DNA from: Mesorhabditis belari
Lineage: Eukaryota > Nematoda > Chromadorea > Rhabditida > Rhabditidae
Direction of reading: 5' to 3'
Length of the DNA stretch: 64,000 bases
Assembly: GCA_958450365.1 (NCBI GenBank)
Contig: CAUEEP010000934.1
Location: 1,887,501 to 1,951,500 of the forward strand
Position numbers and translations under genes: made by a program. This document shows, in pieces, positions 10,215 to 22,499 of the stretch (position 1 is its first letter; the number at the start of each line of letters is the position of its first letter). A model generated the notes under the pieces. The model saw only the letters and a list, made by a program, of their open reading frames with translations, was not told the origin of the DNA and did no database searches.

Positions 10215-12101
10215 ATGCCACCAAAGCCCGTGGGAGGTCCATCAAAAAAGACCGAACAAAAGAAAAAGGAGAAGGTGAGTCTTTTTTTGGTAAAATATCC
10301 ATTTGCTACTTGGAATCTACAAGTTTCACGCTGTTGCTTTATATACTGACTTAAAACTTGAGCGAAGCTAGTTTACATAATTCTTTCTAATTTCAGGTCA
10401 TCGAGGATAAGACGTTCGGCTTGAAGAACAAGAAAGGAGCCAAGCAACAGAAATTCGTGCAACAAGTCACAAATCAGGCATGATTTTTGCGTGTAGATTG
10501 AAATGTTAAAGTTAAGCTATTCATTTTCTTATTTTAGGCTAAACAAAGCTCCCAAGCCAAGCAACAAGCCGACCTTGCGAAGAAAAAGGCCGACAAGGAT
10601 AAGGATGAGCTCGACGATCTCAACAGGCTACTAAAGCCGGTGATTGGGATGCAAAAAGTGGAGAAAGGTTTGTAAAAATTATATATTTTGGTGTTTTAGT
10701 AGAGTTTTGTTTAGATGTTGATCCAAAGTCGATTCTTTGCCTCTTCTTCAAGCAAGGCATGTGTACAAAGGGCTCAAAATGCAAATGGAGTCACGATCTT
10801 TCAATCGAACAAAAGGTTGTGAAGCGAAACTTGTATGTGGATTCTCGAGATCTTGGAGATAATGGTAATGCTTTTTAGAAATATTTTTAAAAGAGTGCTT
10901 TAGAAACAAACGAGAATTGGGATGAGAACAAACTCTCCGAGGTGGCCGAAACAAAACACGGAGAAGCGGACAGGAAAAGGACCAATCAAACAGATATTGT
11001 AAGATTTTATTAACACATTCAATTTTAATCACAGTTTAGGTTTGTAAATTTTTCATTGAAGCCGTCGAGAACTCGAAATACGGTTGGTTTTGGGAATGCC
11101 CGAACGGTGCGACATGTATCTACCGCCACGCCCTTCCGCCTGGATTTGTAAGGATTTAAAAATTTCAATAGATGTCATAAGACCTATCTAACTGAAAACG
11201 ACTGGTACTAAAAAGTACTGTTACGGACACGGTAAACACTTTTTTTAGGTTCTGAAAAAGGATCGAAAGACGTTAGAAGATCTGAAGAAACAAGATGAAA
11301 TCACTTTGGAGGAACTCCTCGAAAAAGAGGTTTTGTTCAAGAAATATCAAACTTATTGATATTTAGCGGTCCGAGTTGAGCTCAAAGAATTTGACGAAGG
11401 TCACTTTGGAGGTATGGATGTTTCATTTTTACGTTTTTCATTTCACTTTTAGACATTCATTTCCTGGAAGAAGCGAAAATTGCGCGAAAGGAAAAAGGCC
11501 GAAGAGGAAGCAGAAAAGGCGAAGAAGGAAAAAGTCAAAATGGGCAAACACGTAAGAAAGATTAATTATACAGAGTTATTGTGCGAATTTAGGGTGGAAT
11601 GAGTGGTCGTGATTTGTTCACATACAATCCCGACCTTATTCAAGATGACGATGATGAGGCTGATGACTTTGCTTATGAACGGGAATTGGAGGAAGGAGAA
11701 GAGGTCGGTTTCAGAGCCTTGAGTCAAACTTCCTAATACTTTAGCATTTCTTTGGTGTTGCTTGTTTCTGCTTTTAACTACTAGAACTCTTTAGGAATCC
11801 GGTCCTGTATTCGAAATTGATGAGAGGACTTTCTTCAATTTTGACGGTATGGACATGAACGACCTCGACGAGCCTGGAGTCAGCGATTCGGTCAATGATG
11901 GTAAGTTGCATATTAACTCATATTTTTTGAGTGGTTTCCTATTTCATAATTGAGTATTTTTCAATTTTGTAGAAAATACAAATAAGTGGCATAAATGGCA
12001 TTTCAGGTATGGCAAAGATGGCCATCAATGCAGACTTATTTGATGTCGATGAAGCGGGTGAGCTGGACTCGGATGTAGACGAGGACGAGGATGAGAGCTG
12101 A
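10215..12101 (+). CDS. ZC3H15: ZC3H15/DFRP1: CCCH zinc-finger partner of the DRG1 GTPase
   Basis: DFRP1 proteins bind and stabilise the GTPase DRG1 and associate with ribosomes. Exons: 10215-10274, 10397-10477, 10538-10667, 10715-10864, 10904-10998, 11040-11147, 11249-11329, 11367-11411, 11453-11551, 11593-11703, 11795-11900, 12007-12101 (387 codons including stop; human about 426 aa). The N-terminus [20 protein letters not shown] is the family signature. Two CCCH fingers follow: [19 protein letters not shown], and [11 protein letters not shown]...[11 protein letters not shown]. Then come the [15 protein letters not shown] basic stretch (DFRP domain) and a very acidic C-terminus ([11 protein letters not shown]). 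Intron 2 (10478-10537) must use a GC donor, because reading through meets TGA and the orthologue joins TNQ to AKQ. A TTTTTAG acceptor-like site ends at 10197, 17 nt before the ATG. Confidence 0.92.
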
Positions 12102-12660
12102 CATCGAAATAAATAGACGTTTTGAAATTTTCTTATTGTCTTCATATACGAGTTCTTTGGGGTCTACGTCTTAGCGTATTTCTGGTTGTATCTAGTGTCA
12201 TCATCAAAATAAATCTATACCCTCTTTAGATCGTCTTTTTTGTGATATTGAAATTGCCTTTGGAGAAAAAAAACTAGAGAGGTCCCCGTGTTTTGTTATT
12301 CTTTTTGGTGTCTTGATACAAATATTTTATTTTGCAAGTTGTTAAGCGTGGACTGTTATTCGATATTGGTTATAAATTATTTTATCTAGAACGAAGTTTG
12401 CCAAGAAGGATCGCCCACAATCTGTTTTAAAACACTTGATTTTGGCAGCAAAATTTTTGATGACGCAATGCTTTTGTTTATCTGTTTGAATACAAATCAC
12501 AGGCTGGATGTTTATTTTTCTTGTTTTGATCTTTAACCATAGGGATTTTTAGTTCAACGCTACTACAGGCAAAATTACGAAAAACTAGACCATATTTGAT
12601 TTTTAAAATTCACTTTTTTTCCGTTCAAAACTAATTTTCATTGAAAAACTTTGGATTCAG

Positions 12661-15376
12661 ATGACAACGGTGGCCCAGGAGTATCCCTATGTTGCAACTG
12701 TGTCTAACGAGTTGCTGCAAGAAGTCTGCTCTGGTTGCTTTTTGCGGTAAGTTGCTATATTTGAAGTATAGATTAAAAAAACTATGATTTTAGACGTTCC
12801 GATGTAAAACGGTGTGCCCGATGCAAAGTGCTCTACTACTGCTCACAGCAATGTCAAAAGGACGATTGGGCGGATCATAAGGTAAATCGGCTCTTGTGTA
12901 ATTCACGGGACTTTTGGATGTTTTACTTAATTTTCGATGGATCTATGGTGAACAAAGTCAATTTATTTTGTTTTACACTGTTGACATGTCTCTAAACTTT
13001 TGACTCCCTTCTTTAATGCCTATGGCAAAACAGATAAGATAAGTGTACAGATAAAAGTGTTGAGCCGTTTAGGCCTGACATATTGGTGTCAATACATAGC
13101 GCCAAATAATGAGATTTCTTGACATTTTCATTTTATTTGGTTTTATTTGTTATTCGTGTTGGTTGTGTATTAAGGCCAACTATTTTACCACAATGAATTG
13201 AACCTCAACCTGCAATCGATCTTATCAACGATTATCCGACGAAAATGACGGAAACTACCCTAGACACAATTTTTGGAGGAGTGCGTGAATCAGAGGAAGA
13301 AAGCGACGATGCCATTTAATTTTCTGCTCGTTATTTTTTCATTGCCAACGAGCGCAATTGGGATTCAAAGGATGACTCTTATTAAAGATTCGACCAAAGC
13401 AGATGGAGTCACTTGGATGAACCCTAAGTGTTCTAGTATTTTTATAAACTCAAAAACCTCCAACGTACAAGCGTATAGAAAAAGGCGAGAATCATCAAAA
13501 GTCCCGGAAATTTCCAAGTCCCGAAAATTACCCGGTAAATCTCATGACTTCTAATAGAAATTATTCACGGAGTTCGAGTAAAAACTAATAAAAAGGCTAT
13601 TTAGGAAGAATGTGCCTTGTTGGCAAACGTTAGCCCGAAAATCCCGACTGCAATGGCCCGTTTGATGACGAGGATTTTGTTGAAACGACGACGAGAAGAA
13701 CAAGGGACAGCCACTCCCTACACGGCTTTCAACACGAGAACATTCGAGGAATTGATGGACCGTACGTTTACTTTTTATGGATTGAGTATCTTTCTTGGGA
13801 ATTCTTATCCCAAGAAAGATTTTTTTAAAATTTTAGACAAGGCGAATATACAAAAGGACGCAACCCGATGTGAATTCTTCGTCTGCTTATCGCAGGTCAG
13901 TGTTAATTTTTTTTTCTTTAAAGCTATTTATTCAGGTACTCTACGAATACGTTGGACCTGATCTTCTACGACCGGCTGAGAATTTACTTTCAGTTTTTGG
14001 AAAAGTTTGTGCGCCAGTTTTCTCAATCTTATCGACAAGTTCAGATTGTCGTCAATTGCTTCTCGATTTTCGATGATGAACTCACGACGATTGGGACTGG
14101 GCTTTATATTGGGTAAAAAGTGTTCAAACAAGTAAGATCATTATCTTTTTAGGCTTTCCGGTCAAGATCACTCATGTTGTCCGGATGCTTTTGTGTTGTT
14201 TAACGGAAAGAAAGCGTTGTTGAGAGTGCCACATTCGAATGCAAAATACTCGAGAGAGGTTTGTAGCTAAATTATTTTTTTAACAAATCAAGCTTTTCAG
14301 TTACGTGTCTGCTACACGGAATTAATGCAATTGAACACACGGTTAGTTATTTTTTACGTTGACTATTTTTCTACCAATATAAATCTTTTCAGGCGAGGGC
14401 TCGAGTTGAAGCAACACTACTATTTCAATTGTAGCTGCCGTTTGTGTCAAGATCTGCAACGGGTAAGCAAAGATGAAAAAATACTGTGTGCTAACTAAAG
14501 GCCATAGGATTCACTTGCTCGATCTCTGCGTTGCACCCGTTGTCGAGATGGGGTTTGCCTGGTTGATGAAGAAATGAGAGAATTGGTGTGCCGAGACTGT
14601 GGACAACCGCAAAAAATAACGATTCACGAGGTTTATCCGCATTTTTTTCCAAACAAAACTCATTTTAGGCTCTCTCAATGAATCAAGAGCTCGAATGGGA
14701 ATTGCAAAGATGTGAAAAGGACAAGACTTTGCGTAAGAAAAAGCTATTAATTTTTCATTATATTTTATTCAGAGTTAAATCGTCAACTACAAGAAACCAT
14801 TGAGAAATACGAGAAATTCATCAAGGTAGCTTTTGATAAACAACTCAAACTTAATTTGTCCAGGTACTTTCCAATGTCAACATGTTCTTGGCGATCTACG
14901 GGCAACGGATACTTTCGGGAGCGTTTCAAATGAAGAAAACGGATTTGTTGGAGAAATATGCATTTGTCTCGGTTAGAGCATTCAAGTAAGGATTTTTAGC
15001 TCATCAACCAAATTCTTGTGTTTCCAGGGAATTCCTCCCAGTTGGTCATCCCGAACTATCGATTCGTTTGTTGATGGCGGCTGAGGCGGTATGGTTTATT
15101 TGCTTACTTATCTAACTTGTACATATTGTTTTATTGCCAACTTTTAGGCGGCGAGCAGTCCACATTTGACGGTGGATGTTGTCGTGGCTGTTGATGAGGT
15201 AAAATTGTGGTTCATCTGATACATGCTAAGCTGTATCAGATGAACAGTAACCGTTTAATTTTCAGGCCTACTCCTCATTGTTGATCAGTCATGGTCCTCA
15301 GCACCCACTTTCTTCCCAAGCAGCCGCTATGCAAGCTAACATCCGCACTCGACTCCAAAATCAAAATGCTTGTTAG
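12661..15376 (+). CDS. SMYD-family MYND-SET protein (probable lysine methyltransferase)
   Basis: Exons: 12661-12746, 12794-12881, 13605-13761, 13837-13895, 13936-14004, 14045-14112, 14153-14258, 14301-14341, 14393-14462, 14508-14630, 14669-14732, 14773-14825, 14864-14985, 15028-15088, 15148-15198, 15266-15376 (443 codons including stop, usual SMYD length). An MYND zinc finger lies at residues 20-60 (CSGCFLRRSDVKRCARCKVL, YYCSQQCQ). The SET core is GLSGQDHSCCPDAFVLFNG (the family's NHSC motif appears as DHSC). The post-SET cysteines are CSCRLCQ plus two further CxxC pairs (CTRC, CRDC), and a helical C-terminal domain follows. The Asn-to-Asp change in NHSC touches the AdoMet pocket and may weaken catalysis. 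A TTCAG acceptor-like site touches the ATG, suggesting trans-splicing. Intron 2 (723 nt) carries a copy of a 65-bp dispersed repeat. Nematode set-14/-18/-30-type genes are the likely relatives. Confidence 0.9.
13170..13234. repeat. 65-bp dispersed repeat, copy 1 (SMYD intron)
   Basis: Identical over 65 bases to 23664-23728, same orientation. It begins TTAAGGCCAACTATTTTACC. Neither copy encodes anything recognisable. Perfect identity over 10 kb suggests recent movement, or the conserved end of a larger element family. Confidence 0.8.
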
Positions 15377-15777
15377 TAATATTTTAATTTAGTCATTTAA
15401 AGTAGCCAAGTAGTTTATTTATTAAGTTGTGATTGTTGTTTTACTTTATATATTGCCTAGGTTTTCACTTGTCATCGATTAAGGACCGAATTTGTGCTCG
15501 TTTTGTAGCGTTTTGTGCCAAATTTTATAGGATTCATTAGTGGTTTTCGCTTAGGTTGATCTCGCAATAAATCGTTTGATCTCGAAATTTTTCAAAAGTT
15601 GACTCTTTGTGTTAACATGCACACTCGTATAAATTAAAACCGAATTCGGTGAAAATTTACAATTTTATTTGAAAGATTTTGTTAGGTTTTTTTTATTTAG
15701 TAGTTTATAAGTTGGCTATACAATTCTTAAGTTTATTTGTATTTTGTACTTGCACCTTTTTAAAATTAATCCTTTAG

Positions 15778-18700
15778 ATGAGCACGACGGGTGCGGGGGC
15801 ATCGGACGTATCACGACGAGTGGCCATTGCGGCGGCAGTTGCTGCTGGAGCCATTGGAGTTGGCGTTGGACTGGTTAATGATCATTTAGCCAGCTGTTTC
15901 ACGTAAATTTTAGTACTACTTGACGAGAAAGAGCAGTGATGACCCAAATGCCGACAAGAAGAAACTCGAGAAACTCAAAGCCGGACCGGTGAGTTTGATG
16001 TTTTTTGAATGGTTTTTTTTCAACATCCCCAGCAAAAGTTCTCAAAGGTTATTTTGCTTAATTACAATTTTGTTTAGGAGGTTGACAATTCGAAGCTTGC
16101 CCAGATGAAATCGATTGAGTTGAAAGAGCTTGGGAATAAACTATTTTCCGTGAAGAAATATCCAAAAGCTATTGAAGTTTGTTTTTACATTTAAATTTTA
16201 TCAATTGAATCTAGATTTTCACGAAAGCCATTGAGAAATGTGGAGAAGGTGAAGAAGAATTGCTGGCCGTTTGCTTTCAAAATAGGGCAGCTGCTAAAGA
16301 GGTCGGTTTTTTTCAAAAATCGGAGATTCATTTTAAAATTTAGTACTTGACTGGTGTGTCGCTTGAAGAGATCATTGATGATTGCACAAAAGCCCTCGAA
16401 CACAAGCCACATTATGGAAAAGCCTATGTAAGACGGGCAAAGAATGAGCAAAAGAATAGGCAATACCGAGAGGCTTTAGTTGGTTAGTTTGTGCTTTTTG
16501 ATAAAATGCAGCTTTTTATTTAGATATATTTGCTGCCACCCACGTCGATCCGGCTTTGGACAATCAAATCGGAGACATCCTTGCACAAGTTTCGACTATT
16601 CTAGCAGAGGTAGCGAATTCGGATATCTAACTAAAGCAATATAAGTAACGCGTATTTCAAACGGGATTATTATGCCCATGAACTTTGTAATAGTTAAAAA
16701 GTACTGTCAAATATCATCGTATATAATTTTTTAGTTTTCAGTTGTTTTAGGTTGAAAAGGAAGAGTGGATCCGTAGCGCAAACCCACAACAACAAGTGAC
16801 CCCGGTTCGACATGAGCGAGTCTATGCGTGGCTGCACAAAATTGGTGAACACGATCCGATTCGTGTCGACATCGTTGAACATGCAAAGGGGGACGGGTTT
16901 GGAAAGTTATCTTTTAATCAAAATCTTTGAGTTTAGACCTTATTACAATGCGTTGCAGTTGATTCGTGAACGCCACTACACAAGTGTCGCTGAGTGCGCT
17001 GCGAAGGTAATATTTTAGGTCAGGTTGGGGATTTAAGAAGTGCCAGTTGATGCTAGACGTGTTGAATATATTGGAAATCTAAATGCTAATGCTAATTTTG
17101 CCTATCAATGAGGTTTAAATCTAAAATCTTAGTGTTTCACGGCTGAGGGCATCTCCATCGACGAAAAGTTGAAGGGATTGTTGTTAACAGCTCGTTTCCA
17201 GGCACTTCAGAATCAGAGAGCTTTGGTTAGTTTGATTACTCTTTTTTTAAACTAAATTTCTATACCGTAACAAAAAGTTATTTTTAGGCTGAAGAAATAT
17301 TTTCATCTTTTGAAAAAGAATTCGACTTGTTAATCGATTTGGAGAAAGAGCGATTAAGTGATCTTCGAAAATCGAAAGCCTCGCTCTTGATCGAAATCGG
17401 TCGGAATAAAGATGAAGTACTTGGGTGGGCTTTTGAAAGAAATTCTTCATTAACCTAAATAATTTAGAGCTTTTACAAAAGCCATTGAATTGGACAAGGC
17501 GTATGTCGATTTCTACACAACAGCCACTTTCCGTCTCACTCAATTGAATGTTAGTGGGATTTACATATTTTTATCGTTTATTACCAATTTTTAAGGATTT
17601 AACTGATGCGGATGTTGTGATTAACAAAAGCGATTTTGAAGATACAGTGAATGCAAAGTTAGTTTTTTTGATCAAATTAATGAAACTAATTCCAACTTCA
17701 TTCAATGGATTTATTTTAATTTTAGACTGGCTCGGCACATGTTGAAGATCTTGGTGGCCGTGCAATCAGGCGATATGGCGCAGGTGCATAACGGGATTCG
17801 GGGGCTCGAAGAGTTTGTGAATGGGCTACCCGAACAGACGCCATATGCATTGATTCTATTGGCAAAGGTGCGATTATTTTATGACCATCCAACAAGACAC
17901 TTTTAGAAAATCTACTCATTACATTCTTAGAAATTAGCGTAATTACTGTGTCTAACAATAAGTAGACTCAAAGCACAAAACCCTAACTATTCGTGGTTTA
18001 GATTTACGCCCTCTTCCAAAACAACGAGCTTGCCGCTGAGACGCTCGGCAAATTGATGCAAATCGAATCCGAGGAAAGCTCGCACTATTTTGATGCCAGG
18101 TTTGTTTCATTTGAAAGAAGGGCGGTTAAAGAAGTAGATTTACGTAGAAAATAAACTCGAAACGAACAAATCTTGATTGGCTATGAATTTTACTTTTACC
18201 AAATTTTATTTCAAATCTTAGCATGCTTGCGAGTAACGAGAACGAGATGATGACAAGACTCGAGAAATGTGTGGCTCTTGAGCCGAATCATGCCGAGGCA
18301 AATCTGATGTTGTGCTCGCTGAAAGTGAATCAAGTTGGGCCAAAGGCATTGACTGCGTAAGTTTTTTTGTGAAATTGTAGTCGCTAGTCAAGCTTTGTTT
18401 CAAACCATTTACATGTTACGTCCGATTAAGAATTTATCGAATCAATTAGGTAAAAATGTGAAATGCTCAATGCAAATCTACTTGAATATCTAATGAATGT
18501 TAGCTTTGATAGTTAATGCAAGGAATTGTTTCACCTAATTGCAAATTAATTCACGGAAAACCTCGGCATTTGCAGTCATAGGAGAGTGTAGAATGCGCAA
18601 ACGTCTGATATTGGGGTCTTTATACATTTTCGTTAACTGGCTGCGATAAGTTTTTACTGTTTTCTTAATTTTAAGCTCTTTTCGGGATAACTTTAGCACC

Positions 18701-19189
18701 TATCAAAGGGAATACACCACTACTGTGTAAGCCATTCACATGCCGATGATTCAATATAACACGAGAAAACAGAAGAAAACAAGAAATAAAGAAAACTCTA
18801 GTACATGCCTGAAAAAAAATTATATTTGCATCATTTCGCATCGAGCGTTCCACATTTTTACACAATTGATTCGATAAATTCTTAATAGGACGTAATATTT
18901 CCTGTTTTAGAAAAGACTACGACTTCTGCACGGCCTGCCTCGATCGTGCTACTAGAGTGAGTTTTTTTGGCTTTTTCGTCAAAAGGCTAATAGTTATGCT
19001 TTGTTATTTTCACTAGATTGGTTGATAAATGCAAATTTGTCAAGAAATTGTGTTGATGAGTTGTACAGAACCGTTTTCTTTCAGGTGATTGTTCCCGATT
19101 CTCCGGATTTCCCGACCGTCTCCTCGGTTTTCCAAATGATGGCTATTCTGAAAGCAAAACGCGAAGCCGGTGTTCGATTCTCGGTTTAA
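15778..19189 (+). CDS. TOMM70: TOMM70, mitochondrial outer-membrane import receptor
   Basis: TOM70 receives chaperone-bound carrier precursors at the mitochondrial surface. Exons: 15778-15873, 15914-15988, 16078-16176, 16215-16301, 16344-16482, 16524-16609, 16751-16896, 16937-17006, 17133-17225, 17288-17424, 17468-17549, 17596-17657, 17726-17867, 18002-18099, 18222-18356, 18911-18956, 19085-19189 (566 codons including stop). The N-terminus has an Ala/Gly/Val membrane anchor (residues about 14-34, VAIAAAVAAGAIGVGVGLYY) followed by basic residues, then a TPR clamp (LKELGNKLFSVKKYPKAIE; FQNRAAAKEYL; DCTKALEHKPHYGKAYVRRA). Later TPRs include ALLIEIGRNKDE-like helices and AFTKAIELDKAYVDFY. CCTTTAG directly precedes the ATG. 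The preceding SMYD gene ends 402 bp upstream. Confidence 0.93.
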
Positions 19190-20933
19190 TTTCCCAAGGT
19201 TTATATCTTTTTTTCTTCTATCACTTTCATTTCTGATGCTCAATTGGTATTCTCCACCAAACAAATTGTTGGTGTTTTGTTTCAAACTTGCCCGATTTTT
19301 CTTTAAAACAATCGGTTTCTAGTCTTTACCGATTGAGATGATTGTGATTTTCTTTCAAAAATTTAAAAATAATGATCATTTTAGAGAAAAACGAGAGATT
19401 TCTATAGTTCTTGTTGTAGTTTTTTTTAAAAAGCATTTCTTTTTGTTTTCCTCTTGTTAAATTCACTCGTTTTTTTACAATAGAATAGTTGATTTTTATA
19501 ATGTTAAGTTTATTATTTCAATAAAAAGTATCAAAAACGAAGAAAAATGGTAATTTGAAGCAAAATTCGGAAGGTAATAGTTCCGGCCATCGTACTCGTT
19601 GCAGAGATTCGACTTGCAACAACTAGAAATCTTTAGGTTACGGTAACTTTTCGCATCAAATGCAAAGTCATAGTAAAATGCTAATTGACTTGAAAACTTT
19701 TCGAACGCCGACTCGGATAGGTGCCGTAATCCGGCCTGAGTCTTTACGATAGGCTGAGTTAGGGTTACTGTAGCTGAGACACACTTTCAAAGCGTTAGCC
19801 CAAGTTATAACCGACCGTGTGCAACTTTGTGTGAACAGCCCGTATCCTCTTTCGTCGCATCCCTCAGTGCATTCCTGTGCGCAATCTCGCTCAACGTACG
19901 TGAAGAAACCATTGAGATTTGTGACCGTTGACTGGAATTGTTGGATCAGTAAAAAGCTTTTACAGTGAATTCACCGTGCAAAACTTCTCAGCAGATGTAC
20001 AAACACGTTGCAGATCACGTCGCGAACCGAATTTCAATTTGTTCATGCAGTCCGGATTTTGATCGGCATCTGGAAATTCGATTTTGATCGACATCTGGAA
20101 ATTGAGATGGCTAAAGAGACAGCTAATCGGCTTTGAATGGCTTAGATTAAGAGGCTAGAAAAGCTTAGAAAAGAGAATGGCTTAGATTAGTCAATCAAGA
20201 GCCTACTTATAGACAAAGTATCTATCTAGCTATTCTAGACTGAATATCCTATTCGAGATTCAATTCAATACCGTAATCCAGACAGTCTAGACTGAATACT
20301 CTAATCTAGACTGAGTACTCTAATCTATACTAAATACCGTAATCTAGCTATTCTAGACTGAATTGAGATTCAATACCGTAATCTAGTTGCTAGTTTTCAT
20401 TCGATTAGCTAGCTAGCTTGAATTTTTTGTATCTTTGATTGAGCATTGATTCCCTGATCGAATAATGAAAAAATTAAGCTAATTGAATGAAAAAAGACGA
20501 TTTAAATTACAGTAGTTTGTCTAAAATTAGTGTTTTTTAGGAAACGGATTAGTCGAAAAGACAAAATTCTTCTATTTTTCGATGAATTCATCATTTTAAC
20601 TCTTTCCTCACCCGTTTCCACGTCTTGTTTCTTCTGTGAGTGCACACAGAAATAGCACGAAAATGTGGGCTCATTTTCGGTTTCATAATCATCACCGAAA
20701 ATTAGAGAAAAACTTGAAAACAAATAGAATTGATATAAAAACATTTTTTTTTGAGCAAAATTCTTTAGTTTTCCAGGGGATTTCTTTTTGCTAAAACGAC
20801 TCGTAAAATTGTAGAGAACAATGGATTTCCGGTGTTTTCAGAAAAAAAATAGTGAATGGAATCTTTTCAAAAGGGTCAATTGGACATTTCAATTGGACAA
20901 ATAATCAATTTGCACCAGAAACTATGTTAGAAC
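19190..20933. other. Intergenic DNA downstream of TOMM70
   Basis: Gene-free. The first 300 bases are T-rich 3' flank. From about 20100 to 20400 there is a degenerate field of TCTAGACTGAATA / TACCGTAATCTAG words. An 80-codon open frame at 20502-20744 (minus) has no recognisable domain and I do not call it. Confidence 0.5.
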
Positions 20934-20935
20934 TA

Positions 20936-21860
20936 TTGGGTTGGGGACTATGACTCGGCGGACGATATGTCATATGTGATAGTTTGAGCACTTTCTTCAA
21001 AAGAAACCCATTTTGGTGTCAATGGAAAAGTTGTAGAGAATCAAAAATCAAGCTTATATCCAAATTTTCAGAACGATTCAAAAACTGGTTTTCAAGAAAT
21101 GCCAAATTTACGAATTTTCACAAATGAAATGGCGGAAAAGGAGGGGGGGACGCGAGGGGGGTTACGGTACCTGTCTGTCTTTCTGTCTGTCTTTCTGTCT
21201 GCCTTACTGTACGGGCATTTTTTCAGCCGTATTTTGACCAATATTTCATTTTGCATGAATATTATATTTTAAGTTGTTTTTGGTGTCATTCGATGCGTAA
21301 TTTCATTCTGCATCAAATGATAGTTAAAATAGTCAATATATTGGGTTGGTGAATTGAAAACTACCGGCTATTGTCATATGTGATAGTTTGAGCACTTTCT
21401 TCAAAAGAAACCCATTTTGGTGTCAATGGAAAAGTTGTAGAGAATCAAAAATCAAGCTTATATCCAAATTTTCAGAACGATTCAAACACTGGTTTTCAAG
21501 AAATGCCAAATTTACAAATTTTCACAAAACTTGCATTTTAAGCGAAACTACTAAGTTTACCTTTTCGGAAATTTGGCTATAAGCCTAATTTTTGATTCTC
21601 TACAACTTTTCCATTAACACCAAAATGGGTTTCTTTTGAAGAAAGTGCTCAAACTGGGACATCTCCAGTCCTCCATTTTTGAGTCTCACACTTGTCTCAC
21701 ACACAAACCAAACTCCTACTACGAAAGAGGAATCCGCAAATTGCCTGTAAAATGGGCAGAAGTCGTCAATAATAATGGAAATTATTTGGAATGAATTGAT
21801 GGTTTTATGTTCAATAAATTTGCCTTTCTTTTGTCCGCCGAGTCATAGTCCCCAACCCAA
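20936..21860. mobile_element. 925-bp non-autonomous mariner-like element, nested
   Basis: The ends are perfect 28-bp inverted repeats (starting TTGGGTTGGGGACTATGACT; 20936-20963 and 21833-21860) flanked by TA on both sides (20934-20935, 21861-21862), the Tc1/mariner target duplication. Inside, a segment of about 150 bp is directly repeated (20969-21125 and 21376-21528), and part of it recurs inverted at 21590-21655. At 21340 a TA precedes a second mariner-type end (TTGGGTTGGTGAATTGAAAA), so one element appears to have landed in another. It encodes no transposase. Confidence 0.85.
21166..21210. repeat. CTGT-rich microsatellite
   Basis: Repeated CTGTCTGTCTTT units inside the 925-bp element. 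Confidence 0.8.
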
Positions 21861-22274
21861 TAGAAGTCGTTAGTTTACATTCGATCAGCCGCCAGATTTT
21901 GGGATCATTGACTGAGCCTTTTGATTGCCATTGACTGAGCCTCATCGAATGATACAAAAATTGGGCTAATTGAATGAAAATTGGAGATTTGACTATAGTA
22001 ATTTTCTCAAATATTTTGGTGCATTTTAGAAAACGCATTTACTCGAGAGGAACAACACTACTAACTACGCATTACTAATAGATAGCTTAGGGTTTTTTTT
22101 TGATGGCCTTTCGCATTATCTAAACATTCTCCATCTGGAAAAAGGCATCTAGAGATGTTAAAAATCAAAAGTCTAAATCGAAAATCTAAAGAAAACAAAA
22201 AGAAAACAAAAAGAAAACATAATGCCTGACTTTAGCTTTACTTTCGCACTTACCTTGTAGATGAATGCATAATT

Positions 22275-22490
22275 CCTTGCAGCGTGCGAGCCCTTGCAGC
22301 GTGCGAGCCCTTGCAGCGTGCGAGCCCTTGCAGCGTGCGAGCCCTTGCAGCGTGCGAGCCCTTGCAGCGTGCGAGCCCTTGCAGCGTGCGAGCCCTTGCA
22401 GCGTGCGAGCCCTTGCAGCGTGCGAGCCCTTGCAGCGTGCGAGCCCTTGCAGCGTGCGAGCCCTTGCAGCGTGCGAGCCCTTGCAGCGTC
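22275..22490. repeat. 17-bp minisatellite, about 12-13 copies
   Basis: The unit is GCAGCGTGCGAGCCCTT, nearly perfect and GC-rich in an AT-rich region. Because 17 is not a multiple of 3 and no frame meets a stop, several overlapping repetitive open frames arise on both strands; these are by-products, not genes. Confidence 0.95.
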
Positions 22491-22499
22491 TCCAAAAAT

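Noticed and set aside
13273..13554. 93-codon frame with a hydrophobic start in an SMYD intron
   Set aside because: It would break the conserved joining of the MYND exon to the next exon and has no family match by eye.
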